Positions 1-8,714 are shown, counted from the stretch's first letter. The stretch: 64,000 nt of DNA from Aminobacter carboxidus (GCF_014863355.1 NZ_JACZEP010000005.1:372001-436000); one strand, 5' to 3'. Notes: generated by a model from the letters alone, not told the origin. Translations and numbers: made by a program.

Positions 1-243
1 TCCCGGCGCCGGCTGAAACCGATCACGATCGGGAAAAGTCGATACTTGAACAACAGGATCGAGCAGGACCACCGGCGCATCAAGCACCGTGTGCGACCGA
101 TGCTGGGCTTCAAGTCGCCGGCCGCCACCAGCATCATCCTGTCCGGCATCGAAATGGTTCATATGATGCGCAAACGACAGGCGAGGTACACCTTCAATCC
201 AAATCCCTCCCTGGCAGAGCAGTTCACCATTCTGGCGGCATGA
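1..243 (+). CDS. IS6-family transposase, C-terminal fragment
   Basis: An open frame runs in from the window edge and ends at 241-243. It encodes about 80 residues including NNRIEQDHRRIKHRVRPM and GFKSPAAT, the conserved end of the IS6/IS26 catalytic domain in which the last acidic residue (E of IEQDHR) completes the DDE triad. The TTG at 46 is an internal codon, since the frame stays open and homologous to position 1. The gene is partial only because the window begins inside it; whether the element is intact cannot be seen. Confidence 0.8.
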   Translation, partial: SRRRLKPITIGKSRYLNNRIEQDHRRIKHRVRPMLGFKSPAATSIILSGIEMVHMMRKRQARYTFNPNPSLAEQFTILAA

Positions 244-298
244 TAGAGGCCGCCATCAGGCCAACCGCTGCAACCCAGAAAACTTTGCAACACAACCC
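1..298 (+). mobile_element. Right end of an IS6-family insertion sequence (truncated by window edge)
   Basis: The C-terminal part of a DDE transposase is followed about 40 bases after its stop by ACTTTGCAACACAACCC (about 282-298). Its reverse complement has the GTTGCAAAG core typical of IS6-family terminal inverted repeats. The left end lies outside the window, so element length and target duplication cannot be judged. Confidence 0.65.
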
Positions 299-363
299 GA
301 ATTGCGACACCTACGATGTGCCGTGTGTCGGCAGCAATTCGTGCCAAATCAAGCGAAATAGAC

Positions 364-382
364 AATACCAGTTTAACACCTG
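364..382 (+). promoter_or_regulatory. Candidate GntR operator, copy 1
   Basis: AATACCAGTTTAACACCTG lies 43 bases before the gntR start and matches the copy at 1171-1189 at 17 of 19 positions. The core GTTTAA resembles the GT-n-TA-n-AC half sites bound by HutC/UTRA-type GntR proteins. Autoregulation of the gene at 426 is inferred. Confidence 0.5.
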
Positions 383-425
383 AGAAAAATTCTGCATAAA
401 GGCGCGACTTTCAAAGGTGGTTCCG

Positions 426-1172
426 ATGGGCGATCAGGCAATCCTCGACTTCCTCTCACGACAGCTTTCGGGCGAGAGCGGCGAGCCGCTCTACCGACGG
501 CTGGAAGACGCCATCAAGCAGGCGATCTCCACCACCCAACTCAAGCGTAACGCCGTCATCCCCAGCGAGCGCACCTTGTGCGATGCGCTTGGCATCTCAC
601 GTGTCACAGTGCGCAAAGCCATCGACGGTCTTGTCTCAGATGGGCTGCTCGACCGTCGCCAGGGTGCCAAGACCGTCGTATCGTCGCGCCTGGAGAAATC
701 TCTGGCGACCATGACAAGCTTTTCCGAGGACATGCGCTCGCGCGGGCTGGAACCCGGGTGCGTTTGGATTTCACGAGAGATTTCACGCCCTTCGCCTGCC
801 GAGATGATGGCATTGGGCATTTCCGGCAGCGAAAAGGTCGTGCGCCTGCGTCGCCTGCGCACCGCCGACGACACGCCGATCGCCATCGAGATCGCCACGC
901 TGCCAGCCCGCTTCGTTCCCGATCCCGAGGCAGTCAGGGAGTCGCTTTACGAATATCTCGAGGCCACCGGTGCCCTGCCGGTCCGGGCGCTGCAGCGGAT
1001 GCAAGCCAAGCCCGCCACCGACGAGGAACGCCAGCTTCTCGCCACGGCCGAAGACACCTCGCTGCTGGTCATGGAGCGCCGCTGCTTCCTCGCCGACGGC
1101 CAGATCGTCGAATTCACCCAGACCAAATATCGCGGCGACGTCTACGACTTCGTAATCGAACTGATGCGATAA
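426..1172 (+). CDS. GntR family transcriptional regulator (HutC/UTRA type)
   Basis: A DNA-binding regulator of 248 residues that probably controls the amino-sugar operon beginning downstream. Residues about 15-80 form the GntR winged helix-turn-helix (PLYRRLEDAIKQAI, then PSERTLCDALGISRVTVRKA). From about residue 90 to the end lies a UTRA ligand-binding domain (SFSEDMRSRGLEPG, ending FTQTKYRGDVYDFVIEL). ATG 426 is preferred over GTG 417 because AAAGGTGG at 414-420 sits about six bases before it. Near-identical 19-bp elements flank the gene, suggesting that it regulates itself and nanE. The ligand is likely a phosphorylated amino sugar by analogy with NagR and NanR-type regulators, which is inference. 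Confidence 0.85.
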   Translation: MGDQAILDFLSRQLSGESGEPLYRRLEDAIKQAISTTQLKRNAVIPSERTLCDALGISRVTVRKAIDGLVSDGLLDRRQGAKTVVSSRLEKSLATMTSFSEDMRSRGLEPGCVWISREISRPSPAEMMALGISGSEKVVRLRRLRTADDTPIAIEIATLPARFVPDPEAVRESLYEYLEATGALPVRALQRMQAKPATDEERQLLATAEDTSLLVMERRCFLADGQIVEFTQTKYRGDVYDFVIELMR

Positions 1173-1203
1173 TACCAGTTTAAAGCCTGTTGCAATCTGG
1201 TAT
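1171..1203 (+). promoter_or_regulatory. Candidate GntR operator, copy 2, with inverted ATACCAG/CTGGTAT arms
   Basis: AATACCAGTTTAAAGCCTG (1171-1189) repeats the element at 364-382. It is part of a perfect 7-bp inverted repeat, ATACCAG at 1172-1178 and CTGGTAT at 1197-1203. It overlaps the gntR stop codon and ends 38 bases before the nanE start, where a repressor could block an operon promoter. Confidence 0.5.
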
Positions 1204-1241
1204 TAGACTGCTACCGTTTGGGCATCACAGGAGATGCCCGC

Positions 1242-1928
1242 GTGCCGCTTGACTTCAAAGCCTTGGACAATGGCCTCATCGTGTCCTGCCAGCCTGTTAA
1301 GGGCGGAGCAATGGACAAGGCCGAGATGGTAGTGGGTTTTGCGCTGGCAGCCATCGACGGCGGTGCCGCCGCCCTTCGCATCGAATCCGCCGAGTATGTC
1401 GCCGCCGTCCGCGCCGCCACCGACAGGCCGATCGTCGGCCTCATCAAGCGCGACCTTGCCGACACACCCGTCCGCATCACCCCCTGGCTCAAAGACGTCG
1501 ATGCGCTTGCCGCCGCCGGTGCCGACGTCATCGCCTATGACGCCACCCAGCGCGTCCGCCCGGTCGTGACCAGGGCCCTGATCGAGCGCATCCATTCCCA
1601 CCGCCGTGCCGCCATGGCTGACTGCTCCATCCTCGCCGACGCAGAGCAGGCACTGGCCGAGGGCGCCGACGTGGTGGGCTCGACACTCGCCGGCTACACC
1701 GGCCCGGTCGAGCCAACTGAACCCGATTTCGCGCTGATATCGGCAATGCGCAAGCTCACGCCTCATGTCGTGGCCGAGGGCAATGTTCGCACCCCTGCTC
1801 AGGCGCAGCAGGCGCTGGCGTCCGGCGCTTCGATGGTGGTCGTCGGCTCGGCCATCACCCGGCCGGAATATGTGACCTCATGGTTCCGCGCCGCACTCGA
1901 CGAAACCATCGCCAAGGCCGGGGCGTGA
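1242..1928 (+). CDS. nanE: N-acetylmannosamine-6-phosphate 2-epimerase
   Basis: Interconverts N-acetylmannosamine 6-phosphate and N-acetylglucosamine 6-phosphate, the step linking sialic acid or ManNAc use to GlcNAc metabolism. The 228-residue protein shows the NanE TIM-barrel signatures: GLIVSCQP near the start, VGLIKRD with the catalytic lysine, and VAEGNVRTPAQA with the catalytic glutamate near the C-terminus, followed by VVVGSAITRP of the phosphate site. GTG 1242 is chosen because AGGAG at 1229-1233 lies eight bases upstream; a TTG at 1218 would give a longer, poorly supported start. The adjoining ROK kinase supplies the expected ManNAc phosphorylation. No N-acetylneuraminate lyase is in the window. 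Confidence 0.85.
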   Translation: MPLDFKALDNGLIVSCQPVKGGAMDKAEMVVGFALAAIDGGAAALRIESAEYVAAVRAATDRPIVGLIKRDLADTPVRITPWLKDVDALAAAGADVIAYDATQRVRPVVTRALIERIHSHRRAAMADCSILADAEQALAEGADVVGSTLAGYTGPVEPTEPDFALISAMRKLTPHVVAEGNVRTPAQAQQALASGASMVVVGSAITRPEYVTSWFRAALDETIAKAGA

Positions 1929-1933
1929 TCGCC

Positions 1934-2782
1934 ATGACCGACACCGTTCTCGCGCTCGACATCGGCGGCACCAAGATGCTCGCGGCACTGGTGCGTGGGG
2001 ATGAGGTACTCGAAACCTACAAGATGCCAACGCCGCGTAGCGGCAATCCGGAGCAGTGGCTGGCACCTCTGTTCAACGCGATTTCAGGCTGGAATGGCCG
2101 CTACGACAGCGTCGGTGTCGCCGTCACCGGCATTATCGACGACGGCTTCTGGTCGCCGCTCAACCGCAAGACCCTTGATATTCCTGACCGCTTCCCGCTG
2201 GTCGCCACCGTAAGAAAGCTCACCGGCACGGATGCGGTGCTCGCCTCCAACGATGCCCAGGCAGCGGCCTGGGGCGAGTTCTCATTTGGTGCCGGCCAGA
2301 GCCAGGATCTCGTCTTCCTCACCATCTCCACGGGCATCGGCGGCGGCATCATCGTCAACGGCCGCCTGCTTGGCGGGGTAGCCGGACATTTCGGCCTGCT
2401 GCGCAGCCTTGATGAAAATGCAGGCGTTCTCGAGGACCATGTGTCCGGCAACTGGATCGCTGCACAGGCAGTACCGCACCAGCCCGGCGCCACCGCGCGC
2501 GAGGTCTTCGAAGCAGCCGCTTCGGGCCATGCCTGGGCGCAGGACATCATAATGGCATCGGTGGGCCAGACCGCACTCCTGTGCCGCAACATCAAGCTCA
2601 TGCTCGACCCTGCCCGCATAGTGATCGGCGGCGGCATCGGCCTTGCACCTGGCTATCTCGAATCCGTCCGGCAGGCGCTGGGAAGCCTGCCGCCACGGCT
2701 CACCCCGCGGCTTCATGCAGCAGCACTCGGCGAGAGCGCCGGCGTCGTGGGCATCGCGGATCTAGCAAAACGTCAGAACTGA
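1934..2782 (+). CDS. ROK family sugar kinase, probably N-acetylmannosamine kinase
   Basis: Predicted to phosphorylate an N-acylated hexosamine, probably ManNAc, feeding the epimerase encoded just upstream. The 282-residue protein starts with the phosphate-binding loop LALDIGGTKMLAAL. It has the second nucleotide site ISTGIGGGIIVNGRLLGG at about residues 130-150 and IGGGIGLAP near the C-terminus. The usual ROK zinc site (H followed by a CxCGxxGC cysteine group) is missing: after AGHFGLL the segment RSLDENAGVLEDHVSGNWI has no cysteine. A GTG at 1925 overlaps the nanE stop and could be used instead, giving coupled translation. Gap to the next gene is 18 bases. Confidence 0.8.
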   Translation: MTDTVLALDIGGTKMLAALVRGDEVLETYKMPTPRSGNPEQWLAPLFNAISGWNGRYDSVGVAVTGIIDDGFWSPLNRKTLDIPDRFPLVATVRKLTGTDAVLASNDAQAAAWGEFSFGAGQSQDLVFLTISTGIGGGIIVNGRLLGGVAGHFGLLRSLDENAGVLEDHVSGNWIAAQAVPHQPGATAREVFEAAASGHAWAQDIIMASVGQTALLCRNIKLMLDPARIVIGGGIGLAPGYLESVRQALGSLPPRLTPRLHAAALGESAGVVGIADLAKRQN

Positions 2783-2800
2783 CCAAGAGGGAGAACACAT

Positions 2801-4129
2801 ATGACATTTTCGACGCTCAGAAAGGGCGGCCTGATCGCGGTCGCGATCGCCAGCCTGATGGCGAGCCCCGCTTTCGCCAAGGTGACAGTGCTCGGCTGGC
2901 CGGGCGGTCCCGAGGAGACCGCGTTGCGCGCCGCTGCCGATGCCTACAACGCCAAGGCTGATGTCACCGACGCCAACAAGGTCGAGCTGTTGTTCTTCAA
3001 CCGCGACGGCTTCTGGGACAAGCTGCAGGCCGACCTCGCCGCCGGCTCGAAGGCTTTCGACGCCAATCTGCTCGCCACCTACTCCATTGGCCGCTACGCG
3101 CCATTCATGGAACCGGTCGAGCTTTCGGATGAGGCCAAGGCCGTCTATGGCGACTCCGTGCTGTCTACCATGCAGTATGAAGGCAAGCAGTTCGGCGTTC
3201 CGACCGATCTCTCGCTGCACTTCATGTACTACCGCAAGGACCTGATCGAGGCTGTGCTGAAGGACGACGCGGCCAAGGCGAAGTTCGCCGAAATCTCGGA
3301 GAAGCACCTCGGCAAGAAGCTCGAGCCCAAGAACCCGGACGAGTGGACGTGGGACGACTATGCGGCGACCGCGCTGTATTTCACCCAGGCGGTCAACCCG
3401 GACAGCCCGACCCGCTACGGCACCGTGCTGCAACTCAAGAACCTGCTCTTCAACATGATGGTGTTCCAGTCGCTGCCGCGCTCTTATGGCGGCAACTGGA
3501 TGGACGAGAGCGGCAAAGTCACGGTCAATTCCGACGCCTACCGCAAGGGCCTCGAGATCTACAAGCTACTCTATGACGCCGGCGCCACCCCCCGCGACTC
3601 GCTGTCCTACGAGTTCGCCGAGGCCAATGCCGCCTACGCCTCGGGCCAGGTTGCCGCGATGATGCAGTGGAACGCCGCGGCATCCGACCTGACCTCCAAG
3701 GAGAAGTCGCCAACGGTTGCCGGGGTCACCGAGACCATCGCGCCGCCGGCCGGACCCGAGGGGCGCTTCACCCACATCCATGGCCTCGGCTTCGGCCTCA
3801 ACAAGAACGCCGAGAACAAGGATGGCGCCAAGGCCTTCATCAAGTGGCTATCGTCGAAGGAAGCGGCACTTATCTACGCCAAGAACAACGGTGCACCGGC
3901 GCTCACGCCCGACGTCGTCAAGGAAGTGGCGACCGAGCGTCCCGATCTGGTCAAGCTCGGCGAGTTCGCCAGCAAATACGGCTACGTCATGAACGGCGGC
4001 ACCTCGGCCAAGGCACTCTCGGTCTACGAGCTTCAGGCCAAGGAGTTCACCGGCTATTGGTCGGGCCAACAGTCACTCGACGACGCCCTTGCCAACACCG
4101 AAAAGGGCATGGCTGAGCTGCTCAAGTAA
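2801..4129 (+). CDS. Sugar ABC transporter, extracellular solute-binding protein (family 1)
   Basis: Periplasmic binding component of a CUT1-type carbohydrate importer. The 442-residue precursor begins with a Sec signal peptide (basic MTFSTLRKGG, a hydrophobic stretch, then ASPAFA before KVTVLGW), cleaved near residue 26. The mature part has the family-1 layout: an N-lobe opening with VTVLGWPGG, FNRDGFWDKLQADLA, and a C-terminal lobe rich in lysine and aromatics. AAGAGGGAG precedes the ATG. The gene is third in the amino-sugar operon, so the ligand is probably ManNAc, GlcNAc or a sialic-acid-related sugar; this is from context only. A long hairpin follows the stop codon. Confidence 0.88.
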   Translation: MTFSTLRKGGLIAVAIASLMASPAFAKVTVLGWPGGPEETALRAAADAYNAKADVTDANKVELLFFNRDGFWDKLQADLAAGSKAFDANLLATYSIGRYAPFMEPVELSDEAKAVYGDSVLSTMQYEGKQFGVPTDLSLHFMYYRKDLIEAVLKDDAAKAKFAEISEKHLGKKLEPKNPDEWTWDDYAATALYFTQAVNPDSPTRYGTVLQLKNLLFNMMVFQSLPRSYGGNWMDESGKVTVNSDAYRKGLEIYKLLYDAGATPRDSLSYEFAEANAAYASGQVAAMMQWNAAASDLTSKEKSPTVAGVTETIAPPAGPEGRFTHIHGLGFGLNKNAENKDGAKAFIKWLSSKEAALIYAKNNGAPALTPDVVKEVATERPDLVKLGEFASKYGYVMNGGTSAKALSVYELQAKEFTGYWSGQQSLDDALANTEKGMAELLK

Positions 4130-4131
4130 GC

Positions 4132-4166
4132 GAATGGCCGGCGGCGGCGGCCGCCGCCGGCCATTC
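4132..4166 (+). promoter_or_regulatory. Intercistronic hairpin after the solute-binding protein gene
   Basis: A perfect 16-bp stem (4132-4147 with 4151-4166, arms beginning GAATGGCC and ending GGCCATTC) closes on a 3-base loop. No T-run follows, so full termination is unlikely. As in malE-malF, it probably protects the 3' end of the binding-protein message or causes partial termination, giving more binding protein than permease. Confidence 0.6.
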
Positions 4167-4308
4167 AACCGGTTCAGGATTCGGCACCTCCTCCCGCTCC
4201 ATGCCCTGCCATGGCACGGGGATCCTGCCACCTTTTCCGCCTAGGCGGGCCTTCGGGTATTGGCCAGCCACCATTGCTTCCCTTGGAACGCCAGCCTTAG
4301 ATCGATTG

Positions 4309-5193
4309 ATGACAACGATTTCGCAACGCGCCCCCTCGTCCGAATTCCGGTTGCTGGCAGTCCCGCTGGTGCTGTTTCTCCTCGTCTTCCTCGGCTTCCC
4401 GGCGATCGTCAACCTCGTCTACTCAGTCTCCGAGGTCAGCTTCGAGACGCTGCGCAGCCCCGATATATCAGGCTTTTCCAACTTCGCTGCAGTCTGGAAC
4501 GACAGTTCGTTCTGGCAAGCGAGCTGGTTTTCATTCCGCTTCGGACTGCTCACCGCAGTGCTCGAATGCTCGCTCGGCCTGTTCCTCGCCATTTTTCTTT
4601 CGCCGCTCGTCGAAAGGCGCAGTTGGCTGATGGCGATCCTGATGCTGCCGCTGATGGTGGCTCCGGCGCTTGTCGGCCTGATGTACCGCCTCGTGCTGCA
4701 CGAATTCGTCGGCCCCGTGCCCTACTATCTCTGGACCTGGTTCGGCGCGAGCTTCTCGTTCCTCGGGCCGACTTCGGCCTTCTGGACGCTGACAGCGGTC
4801 GAGACGCTGCAGTGGACACCCTTCGCCTTCCTGCTCTTCTACATGGCCTATCAAGCCATCCCAAAGGAGATCATCGAGGCCTCTGCCATGGACGGCGCAC
4901 GCTATCGCCACCGTCTCTGCTACATCGAGCTGCCGCTGATGGCGCCGACGATCGTTGTCGCCCTGCTCATCCGCTTCATCGACGGCTTCCGCGTCTTCGA
5001 CAATGTCTATGTACTGACCGGCAGCGGCCCTGGCGGCTCCACCGCCTCGCTATCGATCTACATCTATGAAGCCTTCTTCAAGCAGGGCGCCATCGGTAAG
5101 GCAGTCGCCGCCTCGGTCATCCTGTTCGTGGTGTCGTTCGCTGTCCTTTACGGGCTCAACGCACTTGCCGCGCGCCGCAAGGGAGCCCGCTGA
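4309..5193 (+). CDS. Sugar ABC transporter permease (MalF/UgpA type)
   Basis: First membrane-spanning subunit of the CUT1 importer, 294 residues with about six hydrophobic helices (for example LLAVPLVLFLLVFLGFPAI near the N-terminus). The cytoplasmic coupling loop EASAMDGARYRHRLCYIELPLMAPT carries the EAA motif that contacts the ATPase. ATG 4309 is chosen because the 36 residues that an upstream ATG at 4201 would add are proline-rich and unlike the family. No strong ribosome-binding site is seen. The stop overlaps the next start by one base (TGATG), so translation is probably coupled. Confidence 0.85.
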   Translation: MTTISQRAPSSEFRLLAVPLVLFLLVFLGFPAIVNLVYSVSEVSFETLRSPDISGFSNFAAVWNDSSFWQASWFSFRFGLLTAVLECSLGLFLAIFLSPLVERRSWLMAILMLPLMVAPALVGLMYRLVLHEFVGPVPYYLWTWFGASFSFLGPTSAFWTLTAVETLQWTPFAFLLFYMAYQAIPKEIIEASAMDGARYRHRLCYIELPLMAPTIVVALLIRFIDGFRVFDNVYVLTGSGPGGSTASLSIYIYEAFFKQGAIGKAVAASVILFVVSFAVLYGLNALAARRKGAR

Positions 5194-6014
5194 TGATCAA
5201 CGCCCTCCGCTGGATCGTCTTTGCCATCGCCGCCCTTGCGATGAATTTCCCGATCCTCGTCACGTTCTCGACCTCGTTGAAGAGTGCGCGCGAACTGTCG
5301 ACCAATCCGGGCCTTTGGGTCTATGCGCCGACGCTCGAAAACTACGCCACCGTCTTCACGGTTTCCGACCGGCTGAACATCTTCCTCTACCTGATGAACA
5401 GCATTGCGGTCGCTGCCCTCGGAACACTGCTCGCTGTGGCGCTCGCCTTGCCAGCAGCCTACGCGATCGCCCGCGGCAAGCTCGGCGAACGCACGCTGCT
5501 GCCGCTCACCATCAACCTGCGCGCCGTGCCGCTGATCATCTTCGCCATCCCGCTCTACATGATGTTCCAGTGGCTTTCGCTGCTCGACACGCGCCTCGGC
5601 CTCGGCCTCATCCTCACCATCGTCAACTTGCCGCTGGCGCTGGTGATCCTGGTCAACGCCATCCGTGACCTGCCAGGCGAGCTCGACGAGGCGGCGCTGA
5701 TGGACGGCGCGACGCGTTTCCAGATTCTGGCCAAGGTCATTGCGCCGCTGTGCCGACCGGCCATCGTTACCAGCCTGATCTTCGGCTTCATCACCGCCTG
5801 GAACGAGTTCCTGTTCGGCCTGATGCTGACCACGTCGAAGGCCGTGCCGATCACCGTCGGCGCCTCGTTCTTCTTTGCCGCCAGCGGCGGCGGCGTGCAG
5901 TGGGGCGTGGCCTCGGCCGTCATGATCGTCGGCGCGCTGCCGCCTGTACTGCTCGGCCTCATCATGTATCGCCAGATCAGCGGCTCGATGACAGCAGGCG
6001 CGGTCAAGGGCTGA
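5193..6014 (+). CDS. Sugar ABC transporter permease (MalG/UgpE type)
   Basis: Second membrane subunit of the same importer, 273 residues, about six membrane helices. The EAA loop is ELDEAALMDGATRFQILAKVIAPLCRPA, close to the family pattern EAAxxDGAxxxxxxxxIxLP. Its start overlaps the stop of the first permease by one base. The residues AWNEFLFGLMLT near the C-terminus are typical of MalG-type subunits. The ATPase gene follows after 23 bases, completing the transporter. Confidence 0.88.
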   Translation: MINALRWIVFAIAALAMNFPILVTFSTSLKSARELSTNPGLWVYAPTLENYATVFTVSDRLNIFLYLMNSIAVAALGTLLAVALALPAAYAIARGKLGERTLLPLTINLRAVPLIIFAIPLYMMFQWLSLLDTRLGLGLILTIVNLPLALVILVNAIRDLPGELDEAALMDGATRFQILAKVIAPLCRPAIVTSLIFGFITAWNEFLFGLMLTTSKAVPITVGASFFFAASGGGVQWGVASAVMIVGALPPVLLGLIMYRQISGSMTAGAVKG

Positions 6015-6037
6015 CACAGTTTCTGCCAGGAGGTTCT

Positions 6038-7099
<1,062 letters not shown>

Positions 7100-7309
7100 G
7101 CACGAAATCGCCCTGGGGCGATGACCACGGCAAAGATTGGAATCCGCACCTTGGCAGATCACCACCAGCGGCTGTGACTGGCGGCTTCCCTAGGCGAAAT
7201 GGGATGGTCCGTACAGACTCGAACATATCTTAGGCTGCACGTCGAACAGCTATGCCTGCCCTTCCTGGCGAACCAGAGGCCAAGGAGTGCGTAGGGAACT
7301 TGGCCACGC

Positions 7310-7338
7310 CTTGAAGCTTCCAGCGCGAATAACTATCT
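7310..7338 (+). promoter_or_regulatory. Sigma-70 promoter of the small RNA
   Basis: CTTGAA (7310-7315) and CTATCT (7333-7338) are separated by 17 bases, close to the rhizobial housekeeping consensus CTTGAC-N17-CTATAT. Transcription would begin at about 7343-7345, just at the base of the first hairpin. Confidence 0.6.
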
Positions 7339-7342
7339 CACT

Positions 7343-7461
7343 GTTGTTGCCGCTTTCCTCCTCCCTGAAGTGGCAACACAAAGCGGCCAACTCCTCCCAA
7401 GGCCGCTTCCTTATATTGAGCCCGTCGCGACCTCCTCCCCGCGGCGGGCTTTTCCTTTTTC
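7343..7461 (+). ncRNA. Candidate alpha-r14-type small regulatory RNA with three anti-Shine-Dalgarno loops
   Basis: About 118 nt, without a convincing reading frame. Three perfect or near-perfect hairpins follow one another: 7345-7378 (11-bp stem, loop TCCTCCTCCCTG), 7381-7408 (8-bp stem, loop AACTCCTCCCAA) and 7420-7449 (10-bp stem, loop ACCTCCTCCC), the last followed by TTTTCCTTTTT as an intrinsic terminator. Each loop exposes CTCCTCCC, complementary to a Shine-Dalgarno sequence. This architecture matches the alpha-r14 family of rhizobial trans-sRNAs (such as NfeR1 of Sinorhizobium meliloti) and the cuckoo RNAs of Alphaproteobacteria, which bind messenger ribosome-binding sites. A promoter lies just upstream. 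Targets cannot be named, but ABC transporter messages with AGGAGG sites are natural candidates. Confidence 0.8.
7420..7460 (+). terminator. Intrinsic terminator of the small RNA
   Basis: Stem GCCCGTCGCG (7420-7429) pairs with CGCGGCGGGC (7440-7449) with one T-G wobble, followed by TTTTCCTTTTT. It doubles as the third anti-Shine-Dalgarno hairpin. Confidence 0.8.
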
Positions 7462-7703
7462 AGACCCGGGTCGCTACCATTGCGGCCCGCCCCCGCCAAG
7501 GCCGGCCCGTCTGGACATGTCAATGCGGAGCAACGGGGGGTGCGCCGAGCGAGTTTGGTCCTCGGTAAGGGCAAAGTCGGCAATAGTAAGCCAATTCGGC
7601 GTATTTTTTGGTGGGATAGCTCGGCCCCACACCTGCATGCCTCTAGCCGAGGCGATTTTTCGTGCCATACAAATGTGGTCACGAAACAGAAGGTATTTTC
7701 GCA

Positions 7704-7982
7704 ATGACGTCGACCAATGAAATTGCAGACAAGATCGCTGCCGACCAGAACCTCACAAAGGCGCAGGCCAAGACGGTCGTCGAAAGCGTTTTCAAGCAGA
7801 TCGCTGACGCAGCAAAGGGCGGGGCCGAGACAAGCATTCCTGGCTTCGGCAAGTTCAAAGTGAAAGAGACGCCGGCGCGCGAGGGCCGCAATCCTTCGAC
7901 TGGGGCAACCATCAAAATCGCAGCGTCGAAAAAGCTGACTTTTGCGCCTGCAAAGGCGATCAAGGACACTCTGAACGGCTGA
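7704..7982 (+). CDS. HU family DNA-binding protein
   Basis: Small nucleoid-associated protein of 92 residues that bends DNA and helps compact the chromosome. It has the full HU/IHF fold: N-terminal helices (NEIADKIAADQNLTKAQAKTVVESVFKQI), the GFGKFKVKETPAREGRNPSTG stretch leading into the beta arm with its conserved RNPSTG tip, and KLTFAPAKAIKDTLNG at the end. ATG 7704 follows AGAAGG at 7689-7694. Alphaproteobacteria often have several HU copies; this one lies at the border of a stress island, so it may be an accessory copy. A GC-rich hairpin lies 49 bases after the stop. Confidence 0.92.
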   Translation: MTSTNEIADKIAADQNLTKAQAKTVVESVFKQIADAAKGGAETSIPGFGKFKVKETPAREGRNPSTGATIKIAASKKLTFAPAKAIKDTLNG

Positions 7983-8030
7983 TCACAAGTCCGGCCGCAT
8001 CGGTGGCCGTCGACCCGAAAGATCAGAAAA

Positions 8031-8069
8031 GCAAAGGGCCCCAGCTGCTACCAGTGGGGCCCACTTTGC
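8031..8069 (+). terminator. Hairpin after the HU gene, probable terminator
   Basis: GCAAAGGGCCCC (8031-8042) pairs with GGGGCC and CTTTGC (8056-8069) with a two-base bulge. There is no clear T-run, so termination strength is uncertain. Confidence 0.45.
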
Positions 8070-8130
8070 TCCAGGCCTCGGTGCGATCGCCTCCGCTATC
8101 GTTTGTTCCCTGCCCCGCTCGATTGGGGAT

Positions 8131-8155
8131 GGAACCGACAGGTTCACTCAACGTT
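8131..8155 (+). promoter_or_regulatory. Predicted sigma-EcfG general stress promoter
   Basis: GGAAC (8131-8135), 16 bases, CGTT (8152-8155): an exact match to the alphaproteobacterial EcfG/RpoE2 consensus GGAAC-N16/17-CGTT. It sits 58 bases before the start of the secreted protein gene at 8214. Confidence 0.7.
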
Positions 8156-8213
8156 GTGCGACGGCGCTTCTGACACCATCGTCAGAACGGGGGCGTTGCC
8201 AAGGGTAGGACCG

Positions 8214-8714
8214 ATGAATAGGGCACTTCTGGCTTTGCCGCTCGCGGCGCTTGCATTGTCGGCAACTCCTCAAACGGAAAACGACTTTCTCCAATCGCTG
8301 TCGGGCACCTGGCAAGGTACCGGGCAGGTGAGGTTGAGACCGGACGCCAATGCGGTTTCGGTCCGCTGCACGCTGAACTCCCGCACCATCGGCAGTACTC
8401 TTAACCTGGACGGGAATTGCCGTGCGAAGGTTATCCTGTCCCGGCGCATTGGCATCGACTTGCACACCAAGGGCTTGAGCTATTCCGGCTCGTATGTCGG
8501 CTCGACGCGTGGACGCGCCAGCCTGTCTGGGCAACGAAGCGGCGATACCCTCAATCTTCAGGTCAAATGGCCCGATCGTGGGTCGGGCACCCGCATTGCG
8601 TCGATGCAATTGGCAAGCTCAAGACTGGGCGAAATGCGTGTTGTTACAATTGAACGACACCCGCGAACCGGGGCACGAATTGTCACTGCCAGCATTGGCT
8701 TCAGCCGCCAATAG
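8214..8714 (+). CDS. Hypothetical secreted protein
   Basis: Unrecognised 166-residue protein with a likely Sec signal peptide (MNRALLALPLAALALSATPQ, cleavage near residue 18). The mature part is rich in beta-forming, Gly/Ser/Thr and Arg residues (SGTWQGTGQVRLRPDANAVS, then LNLDGNCRAKVILSRRIG) with two cysteines that could form a disulfide. The pattern suggests a small periplasmic beta-barrel or lipocalin-like domain, but no family is assigned. ATG 8214 follows GGGTAGGA (8203-8210); upstream in-frame codons are not preceded by a ribosome-binding site and would add a non-signal leader. An exact sigma-EcfG promoter lies upstream. Confidence 0.65.
   Translation: MNRALLALPLAALALSATPQTENDFLQSLSGTWQGTGQVRLRPDANAVSVRCTLNSRTIGSTLNLDGNCRAKVILSRRIGIDLHTKGLSYSGSYVGSTRGRASLSGQRSGDTLNLQVKWPDRGSGTRIASMQLASSRLGEMRVVTIERHPRTGARIVTASIGFSRQ

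Noticed and set aside
7107-7122. Short ATCGCC/GGCGAT hairpin after the sugar ATPase gene
   Set aside because: Six-base stem without a T-run; too weak to call a terminator.
7287-7568. Open frame over the small RNA
   Set aside because: Its 93 codons span three hairpins and a terminator, and no ribosome-binding site is seen; RNA structure explains the sequence better.
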